In this document: piece after piece, positions 35,910 through 45,205 of the stretch
How the letters are laid out: each line of letters starts with the position of its first letter
Position numbering within the stretch: position 1 is the first letter of the stretch
Assembly (NCBI RefSeq): GCF_019145195.1
Contig: NZ_JAHSTW010000001.1
Location: 434,001 to 498,000 of the forward strand
Length of the DNA stretch: 64,000 bases
Direction: 5' to 3'
Source of the DNA: Pseudomonas siliginis
GTDB taxonomy: Bacteria > Pseudomonadota > Gammaproteobacteria > Pseudomonadales > Pseudomonadaceae
Position numbers and translations under genes: made by a program
Notes under the pieces: generated by a model
Database searches by the model: none
Told to the model about the DNA's origin: nothing
The model's input: the letters and a program-made list of their open reading frames with translations, nothing else

Positions 35910-36551
35910 ATGCCCTTCCTCGCCCGCACCCACCCTCGCCTCTCCGCCGCCGCTCTGCTCGGCCTCGCCACCGGCCTGTTGGTCCCGGCCGATTCCATCG
36001 TCAGCAAAATCCTAATTGGCTGGAACGTCGGTGTCTGGACATACCTGATCCTGATGTTCTGGCTGACCATACGCGCCAAGGCCCCGGACGTGCGACGCAT
36101 CGCCGAAGTCGAAGACGAGAACGCCGGGCTGGTGCTGTTTGTGGTGTGCATTGCCGCGTTGGCCAGTCTCGCCACCATCACCCTTGAACTGGCCGGCAGC
36201 AAAGACCTGGAAACCTCACGCAAACTCATGCACTACGGGTTCACAGCGCTGACAGTGACCGGCTCATGGCTGCTGATAGGTGTGATCTTCTGTGTGCACT
36301 ACGCCAGATTGTTTTACACCTGGGACGGCAAAGAGCCGGCGCTGCGTTTTGCTGAAGGACTGACCACCCCCAATTACTGGGATTTTCTGTACTTCTCGTT
36401 CACCATCGGCGTGGCTGTGCAGACTTCGGATGTGGGTGTTGCGACACGGGATATTCGAAAGATTGTGCTCGCGCAGTCGCTGATCGGTTTTGTGTTCAAT
36501 ACGGCGATCCTCGGGTTCTCGATCAACATTGCAGCAGGATTGTTCGGCTGA
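35910..36551 (+). CDS. DUF1345 integral membrane protein
   Basis: This 213-residue protein has about five transmembrane segments. The conserved [11 protein letters not shown], followed by [23 protein letters not shown], is characteristic of DUF1345 and recalls the filter-like loop of two-helix channels. ATG 35910 begins [10 protein letters not shown]. Function is not established. Confidence 0.82.
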   Translation: MPFLARTHPRLSAAALLGLATGLLVPADSIVSKILIGWNVGVWTYLILMFWLTIRAKAPDVRRIAEVEDENAGLVLFVVCIAALASLATITLELAGSKDLETSRKLMHYGFTALTVTGSWLLIGVIFCVHYARLFYTWDGKEPALRFAEGLTTPNYWDFLYFSFTIGVAVQTSDVGVATRDIRKIVLAQSLIGFVFNTAILGFSINIAAGLFG

Positions 36552-36591
36552 AAAACACGGCTTGTTCTTGCAGTTCAAAGCTCACAAAAAC

Positions 36592-36633
36592 GTACGCCTG
36601 TAAACTGTCAACACTGACAGTTTACAGGCGTAC
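36592..36633. repeat. Perfect 19-bp palindromic hairpin with CTGTCA-N4-TGACAG core
   Basis: GTACGCCTGTAAACTGTCA at 36592-36610 is mirrored exactly at 36615-36633 around a 4-base centre. No T-run follows on either strand. The inner CTGTCA-N4-TGACAG (36605-36620) recurs at 43073-43088. It lies 99 bases upstream of the gene at 36719, so it could be an operator or a dispersed repeat. Confidence 0.7.
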
Positions 36634-36718
36634 TGTATTCACGCTTCCATACAACATCCAGAAGTAGGACGGGTCAGTCTTTGGATGTCCCCAACCATAT
36701 TGTATGGAGATAAAACTC

Positions 36719-37228
36719 ATGAGCTATGCAGCCCGAGCCTACACGACGATCTTTCCGGTTTTAGCGCCGACCTATCTGTCAGCCACGATCAACGGCGATG
36801 CCAACCCACTCTACAGGTTTGTCAAAATCCCTCAATTCATGGAGTTTCGATCTACCTCTGTACCTTCCTTCGGGCCGAAGCCCTACCCGGAAGGCCTGCG
36901 TTACGTCCTGACAGCTGGACACACTAAGGATGGTGTGACGCGTACGCTTGAGTTTGTGTTCCCTTTTAAACCCCAATCGTTGACCTATGACCTCTCCAAA
37001 GATAGCGATGATGTCAGAAGTACCTACTATTCCAATCCTGCGACGGGTGATCTGCACGTCTCTGTGAGCGGGAGCCTGACATTGAAATATGACGACATTG
37101 AAAAAACCCTGAGTGGCACTTGGTCCGGCACATATGACCATGGTGGAGAGAGCGGCAACGAAGAGTTTCCGATCACTGGGGAGTTTGTCGCTAACGCAGA
37201 CCTGAGCAAGAGAAAAAACGCTTACTGA
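36719..37228 (+). CDS. Hypothetical protein, beta-rich
   Basis: This 169-residue protein has no signal peptide and no family I recognise. The sequence alternates in a beta-strand pattern (LTLKYDDIEKTLSGTWSGTYDHGG), suggesting a beta-sandwich or lipocalin-like fold. ATG 36719 has GGAG eight bases upstream; an in-frame ATG at 36704 is poorer. It is followed by a terminator shared with the convergent autotransporter gene. Confidence 0.6.
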   Translation: MSYAARAYTTIFPVLAPTYLSATINGDANPLYRFVKIPQFMEFRSTSVPSFGPKPYPEGLRYVLTAGHTKDGVTRTLEFVFPFKPQSLTYDLSKDSDDVRSTYYSNPATGDLHVSVSGSLTLKYDDIEKTLSGTWSGTYDHGGESGNEEFPITGEFVANADLSKRKNAY

Positions 37229-37235
37229 CTACGAC

Positions 37236-37263
37236 AAAAAGGAAGCTGCGAGGCTTCCTTTTT
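37236..37263. terminator. Bidirectional terminator
   Basis: GGAAGC and GCTTCC form a stem (37241-37246 with 37253-37258), flanked by A-run and T-run, so it works both for the gene ending at 37228 and for the autotransporter gene ending at 37279 on the other strand. Confidence 0.88.
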
Positions 37264-37278
37264 TTAATGCTCATGCAA

Positions 37279-39720
37279 TCAGAAACTGAAGCTCAGCCCG
37301 ACACTCCCTCCTAGCTCCTGGTCAGCTTTGCTGCCCCGGCTGGTCCCTATCTCGCCATACAGTTGCCACTTGTTATTGGCCGGCACCCAATTGAGGCCCC
37401 CTGTAAGCTCGAGGCTGGTGCTGGACAAATCGTTGTTGAATCCAGTGTCATTCACGCTGACACGATTATTGTTGACGAATTCATGACTCAACGCCGCGTA
37501 CAGCCTGGGTTGCAATTTTCCGCCATTGTTCAGCACCACCTCGCGGCCAACTGTCATTCCGACCTTGCCGAGCAATGAGCGGGTCTCGTTGCTGTCTACC
37601 TGCAGTCCGTTGTCCAACTTGTAGTCCTTGCCTTTTACCGTCGCAACACCAACCTGAGCAGAGGGCTCGATGAAGTAACCTCGGTTAAAGACTATATGCT
37701 TACCCACTTCGACGGTTCCACTGATGCCGAGATTATCGAAGTCACCCTTTGTTCGAGTGTCATCGCTCAAGGTGACTTTGACGTCATTACTGAAACGGTT
37801 GATTTTGCCAACGGAATCAACGTAATACCCGGTCGTTTCGTCATACCAGGACAGATACATCCCGCCATAGGTGCTATTGATCGTGCCGGCGCTGCCGCGG
37901 GCCAGGTCAAGGCGAGTGGTGCTGTAGCCACCAAAAACCCCGATCAACCATTGGCCATCACCTATCGGTAGTGGCGTGTCCACCCCCAATGAGACGCCAG
38001 TCTGATTTTGTTTATAACCATCACCGTAGGCATTCTTGACGTTGTACTGATTGGCATGAGTGCGTATCCACAGGCCGCTGGTCGCGTTCTGATTATCTGA
38101 GTCCAGTGCCGCAATCGATCGCGATCGCGGCTGAGTGCCGGCCATGCGACGGTCGCCGAGGCGAGTATTGAGAGTGGTCATTTCCGAATAGATAACCGTA
38201 GGAGCGGTACCGGCAATAGCCAATGCTGTTTGTGAACCTGTGCTCGGCGTTGTCCCATCAGTCCGCAGGAAAATACCTTCGCCCTCTCGCACCAGTTTGT
38301 ACGCCAAAGCACCACGATCAACCTGACCGTTTCTCAGATCGAACTCAGCATCCCCGCCAGCGATGTTAGCCACTTGAAGCGGTGCACCGGTGACAGGTTC
38401 GCTGGCGCTTGCACCAACTACCAGCTCGTGACGGCCACTGGCTGATTCCGTGACATTGAGAAAGTCCGTTTCACCGGTGGACACGTCAGCATCCAAAAAA
38501 AACCGGCCGTTGCCTGACAGGTTGGCAACATCCAGGCGGACGAACTCGGCGGGCGTGCCGAATCTGACGTTCCCGCCCTGCATTTCGAGATTCGATAACG
38601 AATTGCTGCCAACCAGGTTCCATTCAGCGCCACGCCCGATGGACATAGCGCTGACGCCAGTAACCGAACCGTGCAGGATCGAGTCGTTATCCAGCATCAC
38701 GACGCCAGCCCCAGAGCCCTGAATGTTACCGGTGAGTATGCTTCGGGTATCGAGCGAAACAGAATCGACGTTGAGCAAATTGCCGTCAAGGCTGGCATTG
38801 TTTTGCAAGAAAACTGCGGCGGTCCCGCCGTCAGCAACGTCTACATTGCCGGTTAACTGGCTGTCGTCGATCTGAAAGCGCGCTGCTGCGCCATCAATGA
38901 CCTCGAGGATATTACCGTTGCCGCCGATCAGATTCGAACGGTTAGCTATCTCGATCAATACCGGTTGATCGTCCGGCGTCGCAAAATCGACTTTGATCGC
39001 TGCGCCGGTGCGGCCCTGCACGGTTGACCCATCAATCTTCAGTACACTCTGTGCGGTGACATCGCTCGGGTTCAGGACAGTATCCTCGCCAAAGATGATC
39101 CCATCCAGTTCTCCGATGACCTCGCTGGCTGCACTGATGTTGGCGTTGCCGCCGTAAAGTTCGAGGCCAACACCATCGGCGTCGGTCCCTTCAACCCGGC
39201 TGTCCACCAGATTCAAGGTACTGAGGGATGTTACCGCTGCGCCCGAGAAACCTCCTGTCAGCGTACTGCCAGTGACGGTCGCGGTTGAGCCAACGGGTAC
39301 GTTCAGGTCGCGCGTAAGCGACATTGCTCTGCCATCGCTGGACAGCGTACTGCCGGATACCACTGCCGAGCTGTCGGTCAAGCTCAGCGCAGTGTCGAAA
39401 TTGCTAGCCGTCACCGTTGCCGCGTCCAGAGACACTCGGGCGTCTGCTGAGGCTTCAATCTGTGAAGTGCTGGCGGAAATCGCGTTTAACGTCCCACCGC
39501 CGACAACGATGTTCAGCGTATCACCGCCATTGACGTTAAGCGTGGCAGTGGCAGGGATGAACCAGGCTTCTGGCGTAGCACCGACGGATACGGTTTCGAC
39601 TTCACCAGGATTGAGATTTCGGGAAAAGGCCGTCTCGGATATTGCGATCAGTAATGCTGCACAAGAGAGCGTGCCAGTGAGTTTCAAAACTGTCGGTCCC
39701 AAGCTATTTTCAAACGTCAT
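37279..39720 (-). CDS. Autotransporter (type Va) with pertactin-like passenger
   Basis: This 813-residue protein starts with an extended signal region (LKLTGTLSCAALLIAISETAFS). About 480 residues of repeated short strands rich in Asn, Gly, Ser, Val and Leu follow, the pattern of a beta-helix passenger (SLSTLNLVDSRVEGTDADGVG). The last 270 or so residues form the beta-barrel (GLWIRTHANQY onward) and end SVGLSFSF with the terminal Phe needed for outer-membrane insertion. No RGD or protease triad was seen, so an adhesin is more likely than a protease. ATG 39720 has GAGAAG upstream; GTG 39726 is an alternative. Confidence 0.88.
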   Translation of the reverse strand: MTFENSLGPTVLKLTGTLSCAALLIAISETAFSRNLNPGEVETVSVGATPEAWFIPATATLNVNGGDTLNIVVGGGTLNAISASTSQIEASADARVSLDAATVTASNFDTALSLTDSSAVVSGSTLSSDGRAMSLTRDLNVPVGSTATVTGSTLTGGFSGAAVTSLSTLNLVDSRVEGTDADGVGLELYGGNANISAASEVIGELDGIIFGEDTVLNPSDVTAQSVLKIDGSTVQGRTGAAIKVDFATPDDQPVLIEIANRSNLIGGNGNILEVIDGAAARFQIDDSQLTGNVDVADGGTAAVFLQNNASLDGNLLNVDSVSLDTRSILTGNIQGSGAGVVMLDNDSILHGSVTGVSAMSIGRGAEWNLVGSNSLSNLEMQGGNVRFGTPAEFVRLDVANLSGNGRFFLDADVSTGETDFLNVTESASGRHELVVGASASEPVTGAPLQVANIAGGDAEFDLRNGQVDRGALAYKLVREGEGIFLRTDGTTPSTGSQTALAIAGTAPTVIYSEMTTLNTRLGDRRMAGTQPRSRSIAALDSDNQNATSGLWIRTHANQYNVKNAYGDGYKQNQTGVSLGVDTPLPIGDGQWLIGVFGGYSTTRLDLARGSAGTINSTYGGMYLSWYDETTGYYVDSVGKINRFSNDVKVTLSDDTRTKGDFDNLGISGTVEVGKHIVFNRGYFIEPSAQVGVATVKGKDYKLDNGLQVDSNETRSLLGKVGMTVGREVVLNNGGKLQPRLYAALSHEFVNNNRVSVNDTGFNNDLSSTSLELTGGLNWVPANNKWQLYGEIGTSRGSKADQELGGSVGLSFSF

Positions 39721-39914
39721 ATACACTTCTCGTTGAGGTTTATCGGGACGGAAGAAGGACGGTTCAGACGTACATATTCCATCAGACGACCGTTGTAGAC
39801 GGCGCCGGAGAATACCTGCTAGTCCGGACTTTCTCTGTAGGACTAATCCTCTTAATAGGTGGGCTTAATCGCCCACTCGCGACATTTCGAGATGTTTCTT
39901 ACTCCGCAAATAAA

Positions 39915-39955
39915 ATTGCATTGCCTGAAGAGGCTGGCTCTCCGGCAATGCAATG
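39915..39955 (-). terminator. Terminator of the 694-residue hypothetical gene
   Basis: A long stem with two mismatches (ATTGCATTGCC with GGCAATGCAAT outside, GAAGAG with CTCTCC inside) is followed on the minus strand by TTTTATTT. It ends the gene whose stop is at 39970. The remaining 39721-39914 holds the autotransporter leader and no gene. Confidence 0.65.
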
Positions 39956-39969
39956 ATCGCGAATGCCGT

Positions 39970-42054
39970 TTATGGAGCAGGCGCAGGATCCCAGCCCGGT
40001 TCCGATTCGCAGTACAAGAAGTCAGCATTGAGCAAGTAGACGACCATTTCCTGAACTTCTGACGTCGTTACAACTGGCGTCGAATACCAGATTTTTACAT
40101 AACCCGCGTAAAAGTCAGTCGGATCAGGCGTGGTAGCAGGTGGACGAGGAAGATTACGAATAAAAGGTGCGTATGGCACTTCCCAAAGCATCCCCTCCGT
40201 TAGCTCAAGCAAAGTGATCGCACGAGTACGGGAAAAAACCGTATCCGACGGTGCGTCTATGGTGTATTTATCGTCATGCCAGCCTTGCCAATTGAATGTG
40301 ATGTCCATTCCATCGGTGAAATGATCATTAGGTTTGATCTTGAACGTCGCAACGTGATCATCCCCCGTCAAGCTCTCGCAAATAATGTATGGATCTTCGG
40401 TGCCATCGGTCGGTGGACGTTGGAATTCCGGCTTATCGAGAACAATGACTACAGTATTGACAGTTACCGTCTCCTTTGCCGAGTCTTGAGTATTATTCCG
40501 AGCGGGGTTTTCATATGTCCACCAAGCCTCTTTAAGCCCGATACCACCCGGACCGACAACGGTATATGGCAAATCTATCTGAATGACTGTATTGATATTC
40601 GACGTAGTCATTGGAATGGAATTAACGATAATTTCGCCTTGGTCCCCGAGATACTTCAGAGTAACCAGATCGCCCGATTCGGGATCGGGAAACGTCGTCC
40701 CGGCGGTCACAGGCGAGACATCGATGTGAGCCTTGGCAGTCTGGTCGACATCCTGAGGGCCCAGTAAGTTATCCGTGACAGGTGGCTGTCCGCGGACGAT
40801 CAGTTTCCGGAATTCGGGATTAACTTCAGGGGGCGGGGTCGTCGGGTCGACGGTATAAGGCGGATGCGTCGAGAAATCTGTTTTTACAGTTGTTGTTCCA
40901 TCGTCGATGGATAAGCCGCCACGCATCAAGTCAGCTTTGACGACCACGTCCAATTCGAAATTCGTACCCGTCTGGTTATCAAAGTATTGTTTGCTCAGAC
41001 TCGACCAAGGAATGGTGAACTCCAGCTCCGTGAGTGCGTTGAATGGCAGATCCTGGGCTGGTTGAGCGCCGTACGTCAGGCTCACTACGTCGGTGCCGAT
41101 TGTATCTACCAACCGGCTGACTTTTACCTTCACACCTGCACGCGCATCTTTTAAATCGATCAGACCATCTTCGTTTGCCGGGACGGTAATGACGCCCAGT
41201 TTGGGAAGTGGCAGAAAACGCACGTTTTTGAAATACACGCCCCATGCGCTCTGGTTGCCAGCAGCGTCAGTAATGATGAACCAGATGAAGGCCCGGCCGC
41301 TCGTTACCTTGCGTAGCTCTGCGGTCGGGATGGACAGCTTGCCATCGGGGGGCATCGGTCCGTTGAAAAAAGGGGGCACCTGCGGAGGGTTGGTACGTGT
41401 ACCTGCCACGTACAGGGTCAACGTGTCATCCGGCTGAACGTTGGCGTAGCCTGTATCAATTTGTACCTGCAATCCCCCTTCGTTACCTGGCTGACCCGCC
41501 CATGTGTCATCCAGATCCCCGGGGGCATTTGGAAACGTGGCTGGCGGAATTGTTCTGGCGCCTGGAACCTGTCCTGGATTTGTACCTGTTTGTGCAGGTT
41601 TCGCTTGCCAGGCACCAGTACGGTCGATAAAAAACTTCATGACAGGACCGGTCAGCGGGTTGAGCCCCCGCTCATACAGCACGCTACGCACCCAGATCGG
41701 CGTCGGCCCCACCGGGGTTGCATCCTCACCCAGAAATTCGGTAGGCACAGTGATCGGGAAATCTACAGGACGGCTGGCCACGTCGCCGAGGTTTACCCTG
41801 TTTAACCGCGTGAAGTCTGTCGGCAGCGGATTGGCAGGAGGCTCGGTTCGCGTAACGTCAAGGGCGATCTGATCTCTGCTGTTAGGATTCGACCACACAT
41901 TGGTCTTGACCATAAGTGTCAGCGCGGCGCCCACAGGTATCGCAGCTATCGGAATAATGTCCTTGTTCGTGCCGCGCCCGTCTGGCAATTCGGGGGTAGG
42001 TGCGACCAGAACGCCCAAGGGTGTGCCTGACTCCGCAGTTTGAATACTTGTCAT
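39970..42054 (-). CDS. Large hypothetical protein with repeated beta-sandwich modules
   Basis: This 694-residue protein has no signal peptide. The sequence is Pro-, Thr- and Asp-rich, with strand-turn patterns like stacked Ig-like or cadherin-like modules. The final 150 residues contain a module (YIICESL, NWQGWHDD, YC..EPGW) that is also present in the neighbouring 281-residue protein. ATG 42054 is preceded by GGAGAAGG. The two genes are 105 bases apart on the same strand. Function unknown; adhesion or association with the autotransporter are possibilities only. Confidence 0.65.
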   Translation of the reverse strand: MTSIQTAESGTPLGVLVAPTPELPDGRGTNKDIIPIAAIPVGAALTLMVKTNVWSNPNSRDQIALDVTRTEPPANPLPTDFTRLNRVNLGDVASRPVDFPITVPTEFLGEDATPVGPTPIWVRSVLYERGLNPLTGPVMKFFIDRTGAWQAKPAQTGTNPGQVPGARTIPPATFPNAPGDLDDTWAGQPGNEGGLQVQIDTGYANVQPDDTLTLYVAGTRTNPPQVPPFFNGPMPPDGKLSIPTAELRKVTSGRAFIWFIITDAAGNQSAWGVYFKNVRFLPLPKLGVITVPANEDGLIDLKDARAGVKVKVSRLVDTIGTDVVSLTYGAQPAQDLPFNALTELEFTIPWSSLSKQYFDNQTGTNFELDVVVKADLMRGGLSIDDGTTTVKTDFSTHPPYTVDPTTPPPEVNPEFRKLIVRGQPPVTDNLLGPQDVDQTAKAHIDVSPVTAGTTFPDPESGDLVTLKYLGDQGEIIVNSIPMTTSNINTVIQIDLPYTVVGPGGIGLKEAWWTYENPARNNTQDSAKETVTVNTVVIVLDKPEFQRPPTDGTEDPYIICESLTGDDHVATFKIKPNDHFTDGMDITFNWQGWHDDKYTIDAPSDTVFSRTRAITLLELTEGMLWEVPYAPFIRNLPRPPATTPDPTDFYAGYVKIWYSTPVVTTSEVQEMVVYLLNADFLYCESEPGWDPAPAP

Positions 42055-42159
42055 GTGCCTTCTCCATTGCGTAGAAAATGTTTTTTGATCCATGCATCTT
42101 CGACAATGGCGAATGTCGCCAACTGCAGTCGTAATATCGCTGCTACTGTTGCGGCCTGA

Positions 42160-43005
42160 TCACTTCATCCAACTTGCATCCGAGCAATACTTGCTTTCTC
42201 CCGGAATTTTCCTGTCTACCTTCACCAACCCGGTAAACGAGCGAAAGATAGGTACACCGTCGCGCAATAGTTGGTAATTAACTAGGGCCGAATCGTTTTC
42301 CTCCATGGGTTCTATATGTGAAGCAAAGGGCTTGATTACAATCTTGACTGGCTCCTTGGTCACAACATCTGTCACAACCTCAGTAAAGTTAAACACCTGT
42401 GTCAAAGGGTTTCCCGACCCGTTTAAAGAATCCCATGCCTGCCAATCCAGGCTGAGGACATCCGTAAGCTCAAACAAGTCATCGAAAGGAATTTCGATAC
42501 GTACCCCTTCCCAGATAAACAAGGCTTCCGGATCGTCGGGATGGTTCTTGTAACATCCGATATATCCCCAGGCATCCGCGTCGGGAAAAGTAACCTCCTT
42601 CAAAAGTTGCGGCGGCTTAACTATCGCAAAAGTCAGGCGTCGTGAAGGTGACGTAGTAGGGTTGATCGAACGTACTGTGTACAAAAGCTCAAACGTAACC
42701 ACATCCGGAAGTTTCTCGGGAGCTACTGGAATACGAAACTCCGGTGCATCGTCCGCGGCCCCATACTCGCCAAAGGCGACGAAATCAGGGTTACCAACGA
42801 TGAAAATTTCAACACGGTCTTTATTCACGCCTGAAACAGGAAAGTTCGGCCAGCGGTCAATAATACAAACGATGCCTACCTGTTTTGCGTCCGGCGGCAA
42901 TGTTCCGGCCGGGTCAAGCGGATCGACGCCTTCCACTCGTGGCAGGCTCAGAAGCACGCCGGGATTCAATGGATTGCTGGAGGTAATCGGCGTTTCGATC
43001 GGCAT
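42160..43005 (-). CDS. Hypothetical protein related to the 694-residue neighbour
   Basis: This 281-residue protein has no signal peptide. Its C-terminal half matches the end of the larger neighbour in order: YIGCYK, then a D..F..WQAWDS segment, VFNF, and a terminal YCSDASW. The two conserved Cys-aromatic positions in both suggest a shared domain, possibly disulfide-linked. ATG 43005 has GAGAAA upstream; an in-frame GTG lies at 43017. A CTGTCAGATCTGACAG palindrome lies 68 bases upstream. Confidence 0.6.
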   Translation of the reverse strand: MPIETPITSSNPLNPGVLLSLPRVEGVDPLDPAGTLPPDAKQVGIVCIIDRWPNFPVSGVNKDRVEIFIVGNPDFVAFGEYGAADDAPEFRIPVAPEKLPDVVTFELLYTVRSINPTTSPSRRLTFAIVKPPQLLKEVTFPDADAWGYIGCYKNHPDDPEALFIWEGVRIEIPFDDLFELTDVLSLDWQAWDSLNGSGNPLTQVFNFTEVVTDVVTKEPVKIVIKPFASHIEPMEENDSALVNYQLLRDGVPIFRSFTGLVKVDRKIPGESKYCSDASWMK

Positions 43006-43072
43006 GGAATTTCTCACTGGCTGGTCATCTAGGCCTGAAAGAAATTAAGCGCTGGTATTGGAAAGATGCCTA

Positions 43073-43088
43073 CTGTCAGATCTGACAG
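43073..43088. promoter_or_regulatory. Perfect palindrome CTGTCAGATCTGACAG
   Basis: A 16-bp perfect dyad in the gap between the hypothetical gene starting at 43005 (minus) and ptxS (plus). The same CTGTCA-N4-TGACAG half-sites occur in the large hairpin at 36592-36633. A dimeric repressor site is plausible. Confidence 0.5.
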
Positions 43089-43177
43089 GTAAAGCAACCG
43101 TTTGTCGGAAATCCACTTTGCCGTGATTGCTTCTGCTGCATTTGAAGGTTGACGGGTCAAGGTCAGATAGTGTCTTC

Positions 43178-43191
43178 TGAAACCGGTTTCA
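43178..43191. promoter_or_regulatory. PtxS operator upstream of ptxS
   Basis: TGAAACCGGTTTCA is the known PtxS palindrome. Its position 51 bases before the ptxS start predicts autorepression, relieved by 2-ketogluconate. Confidence 0.9.
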
Positions 43192-43242
43192 GCGGTATCC
43201 ATGCCGTTAAAACGCTACATTTCAAAAATAAGGTCTGCCCCA

Positions 43243-44271
43243 TTGAACGACTTCTCCGCCGCCCAGCGCAGCCGCGTGACCATGCTCGATGTTGCCGAAC
43301 GCGCCGGCGTGTCCAAGGCCAGCGTCTCGCGCTTCATCGGCGAAGACCGCGCGCTGCTCTCCGACGCGATTGCCTTGCGCATTGAACAAGCCATCGGCGA
43401 ACTCGGTTACCGCCCCAACCAAATGGCCCGCGGCCTGAAACGCGGACGCACTCGGCTGATCGGCATGCTGGTGGCCGATATCCGCAACCCCTATTCGATT
43501 GCCGTGATGCACGGGGTGGAAACCGCCTGCCGGGCGCACGGCTACAGTCTGGTGGTGTGCAACACCGACCGCGATGACGAGCAGGAACGCCAGCATCTGG
43601 CGCTGTTGCGCTCGTACAACATCGAAGGGCTGATCGTGAACACGCTGGGCCATCACCGTGACGAATTGCACGAGCTGCGCCGCGAGATGCCTATGGTGTT
43701 GGTGGATCGCAAGGTCGACGGGCTCGACAGCGACATGGTCGGGTTGAACAACTCGCAAGCAGTAGAGATGGCGCTCGCGCACCTTGAGCAGCGCGGATAT
43801 CGGGATTTATTGCTGGTCACCGAACCATTTGACGGCACCAGTTCGCGGATCGAACGGGTCAGCAGTTTTCAAGCGCAGATTGCCCAACGCTCGGCCCTGA
43901 CCGGAGCGGTGCTGGAAACCGGCGATCATCTACTCGCGCAACTGCAAACCTTTTTAAACACCCACGGTGACGGTCCGAAAGCACTGTTTTGCGCCAATGG
44001 CGTGGCGGCGTTGGCGGCGACTCATGCGTTGCGCGCACTCGGTGTGCGCTTGTTCGAGGATGTCGGGCTGATTGCCCTGGATGATCTGGATTGGTATCCG
44101 CTGGTGGGCAGCGGGATTACCGCGCTGGCGCAGCCGACGCAAGAGATAGGCGCGCGGGCGTTTGAGTGTCTGCTCAAGCGCTTGCGCGGGGATGATGAGG
44201 TGGCGCGGGTGGTGGATTTTGCGCCGGTGCTGGTTGAGCGTGGGTCGACCCGTGAGGTTGGCGGTGTCTGA
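43243..44271 (+). CDS. ptxS: LacI-family repressor of 2-ketogluconate utilisation
   Basis: This 342-residue regulator has an N-terminal helix-turn-helix (TMLDVAERAGVSKASVSRFIG), hinge helix (PNQMARGLKRGRT) and a periplasmic-binding-protein-like effector domain. It binds TGAAACCGGTTTCA, found both upstream of this gene and before kguE, and releases it on 2-ketogluconate. TTG 43243 is chosen because AAGG stands ten bases upstream and the resulting MNDFSAAQRSRV fits family length; ATG 43201 is in frame but nine bases from the operator and lacks a ribosome-binding site. Confidence 0.88.
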   Translation: MNDFSAAQRSRVTMLDVAERAGVSKASVSRFIGEDRALLSDAIALRIEQAIGELGYRPNQMARGLKRGRTRLIGMLVADIRNPYSIAVMHGVETACRAHGYSLVVCNTDRDDEQERQHLALLRSYNIEGLIVNTLGHHRDELHELRREMPMVLVDRKVDGLDSDMVGLNNSQAVEMALAHLEQRGYRDLLLVTEPFDGTSSRIERVSSFQAQIAQRSALTGAVLETGDHLLAQLQTFLNTHGDGPKALFCANGVAALAATHALRALGVRLFEDVGLIALDDLDWYPLVGSGITALAQPTQEIGARAFECLLKRLRGDDEVARVVDFAPVLVERGSTREVGGV

Positions 44272-44280
44272 TCTGACGCT

Positions 44281-44346
44281 TTCGCGAGCAGGCTCGCTCC
44301 CACAGGTTGATCGCATTCCATTGTGGGAGCGAGCCTGCTCGCGAAA
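44281..44346. repeat. REPIN, inward-first type, between ptxS and kguE
   Basis: A reverse REP starts at 44281 and a forward REP ends at 44346, a 66-base unit with the opposite arm order to the 88-base REPINs near mtl. Confidence 0.9.
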
Positions 44347-44395
44347 AGGCCTGCAAAAGCACCACAAATCCATCTGATATTTTTTTGAACAAAAA

Positions 44396-44409
44396 TGAAA
44401 CCGGTTTCA
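44396..44409. promoter_or_regulatory. PtxS operator upstream of kguE
   Basis: A second TGAAACCGGTTTCA, 13 bases before the kguE ATG. PtxS binding here would block transcription of kguE-K-T-D. Confidence 0.9.
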
Positions 44410-44422
44410 GAGGTCAATAACA

Positions 44423-45205
44423 ATGAATAAACCAGCCGTTTCCATCAGTCTGTCCAGCTACGGTGCCGAGCTCGTGCGCCAGCGTGGGCAGGATTGTTTT
44501 ATCGACATCCTCGCGGCAGCCGGGGCGAATCGCATCGAGTGGCGTGAAGAGCTGCTGACCCGTGAAGACCCGGCGCAACTGGCTCAGGCTACCCAGGCGC
44601 AGGGCCTGCAAAGCATTTATTCCTCACCCACCGAACTCTGGCTCGCAGGGCAAGCGCAGCCAAATCCCGAACTGATTACCGCGCTGCAACAGGCCCAGGC
44701 ATTCGGCTCGAAATGGCTGAAAGTGTCCCTCGGTTATTTCACCGACAACTCTGACTTGCAGGCACTGGCCGAGCGACTCAAGCAAAGCCCGGTGCAACTG
44801 CTGGTGGAGAACGACCAGACCTTGCACGGCGGGCGCATCGAGCCGTTCCAGCGTTTCTTTGCCGCCGTCGAGCAGCACAACCTGCCGATCAAGATGACTT
44901 TCGACATTGGCAATTGGCACTGGCAGGACCAGTCCGCCGCCAGCGCCGCACGCGCGCTCGGCCGTCACGTCGGTTACGTGCATTGCAAAGCCGTGGCGCG
45001 CCGCGCCGACGGCAAACTGGTTGCCGTACCGCCGGCCATCAGCGATCTGCATTTGTGGGAACAACTGCTGCGGCACATGGACCAAGGCGTTATGCGCGCC
45101 GCTGAATACCCGCTGCAAGGCGATGACCTGGTGCAACTGACCCGCGAACACGTCGCCGCCCTCGCCCGCCTCGGTCAATCGCGCCTGGAGCCAGCCCATG
45201 TCTGA
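44423..45205 (+). CDS. kguE: KguE, sugar isomerase/epimerase-like TIM-barrel protein
   Basis: This 260-residue xylose-isomerase-like TIM-barrel protein is the first gene of the 2-ketogluconate operon. Metal-binding residues are suggested by [18 protein letters not shown] and VGYVHCKAV. Its precise reaction in the pathway is not settled. It overlaps kguK by eight bases (ATGTCTGA), indicating coupled translation. Confidence 0.85.
   Translation: MNKPAVSISLSSYGAELVRQRGQDCFIDILAAAGANRIEWREELLTREDPAQLAQATQAQGLQSIYSSPTELWLAGQAQPNPELITALQQAQAFGSKWLKVSLGYFTDNSDLQALAERLKQSPVQLLVENDQTLHGGRIEPFQRFFAAVEQHNLPIKMTFDIGNWHWQDQSAASAARALGRHVGYVHCKAVARRADGKLVAVPPAISDLHLWEQLLRHMDQGVMRAAEYPLQGDDLVQLTREHVAALARLGQSRLEPAHV

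Noticed and set aside
36592..36633. TyrR/PhhR box (TGTAAA ... TTTACA)
   Set aside because: The spacing between the half-sites is 16 bases instead of the usual 6, so the match is by chance.
43201..43242. ATG 43201 as the ptxS start
   Set aside because: It lies nine bases after the PtxS operator and has no Shine-Dalgarno; TTG 43243 has AAGG and gives the family length.
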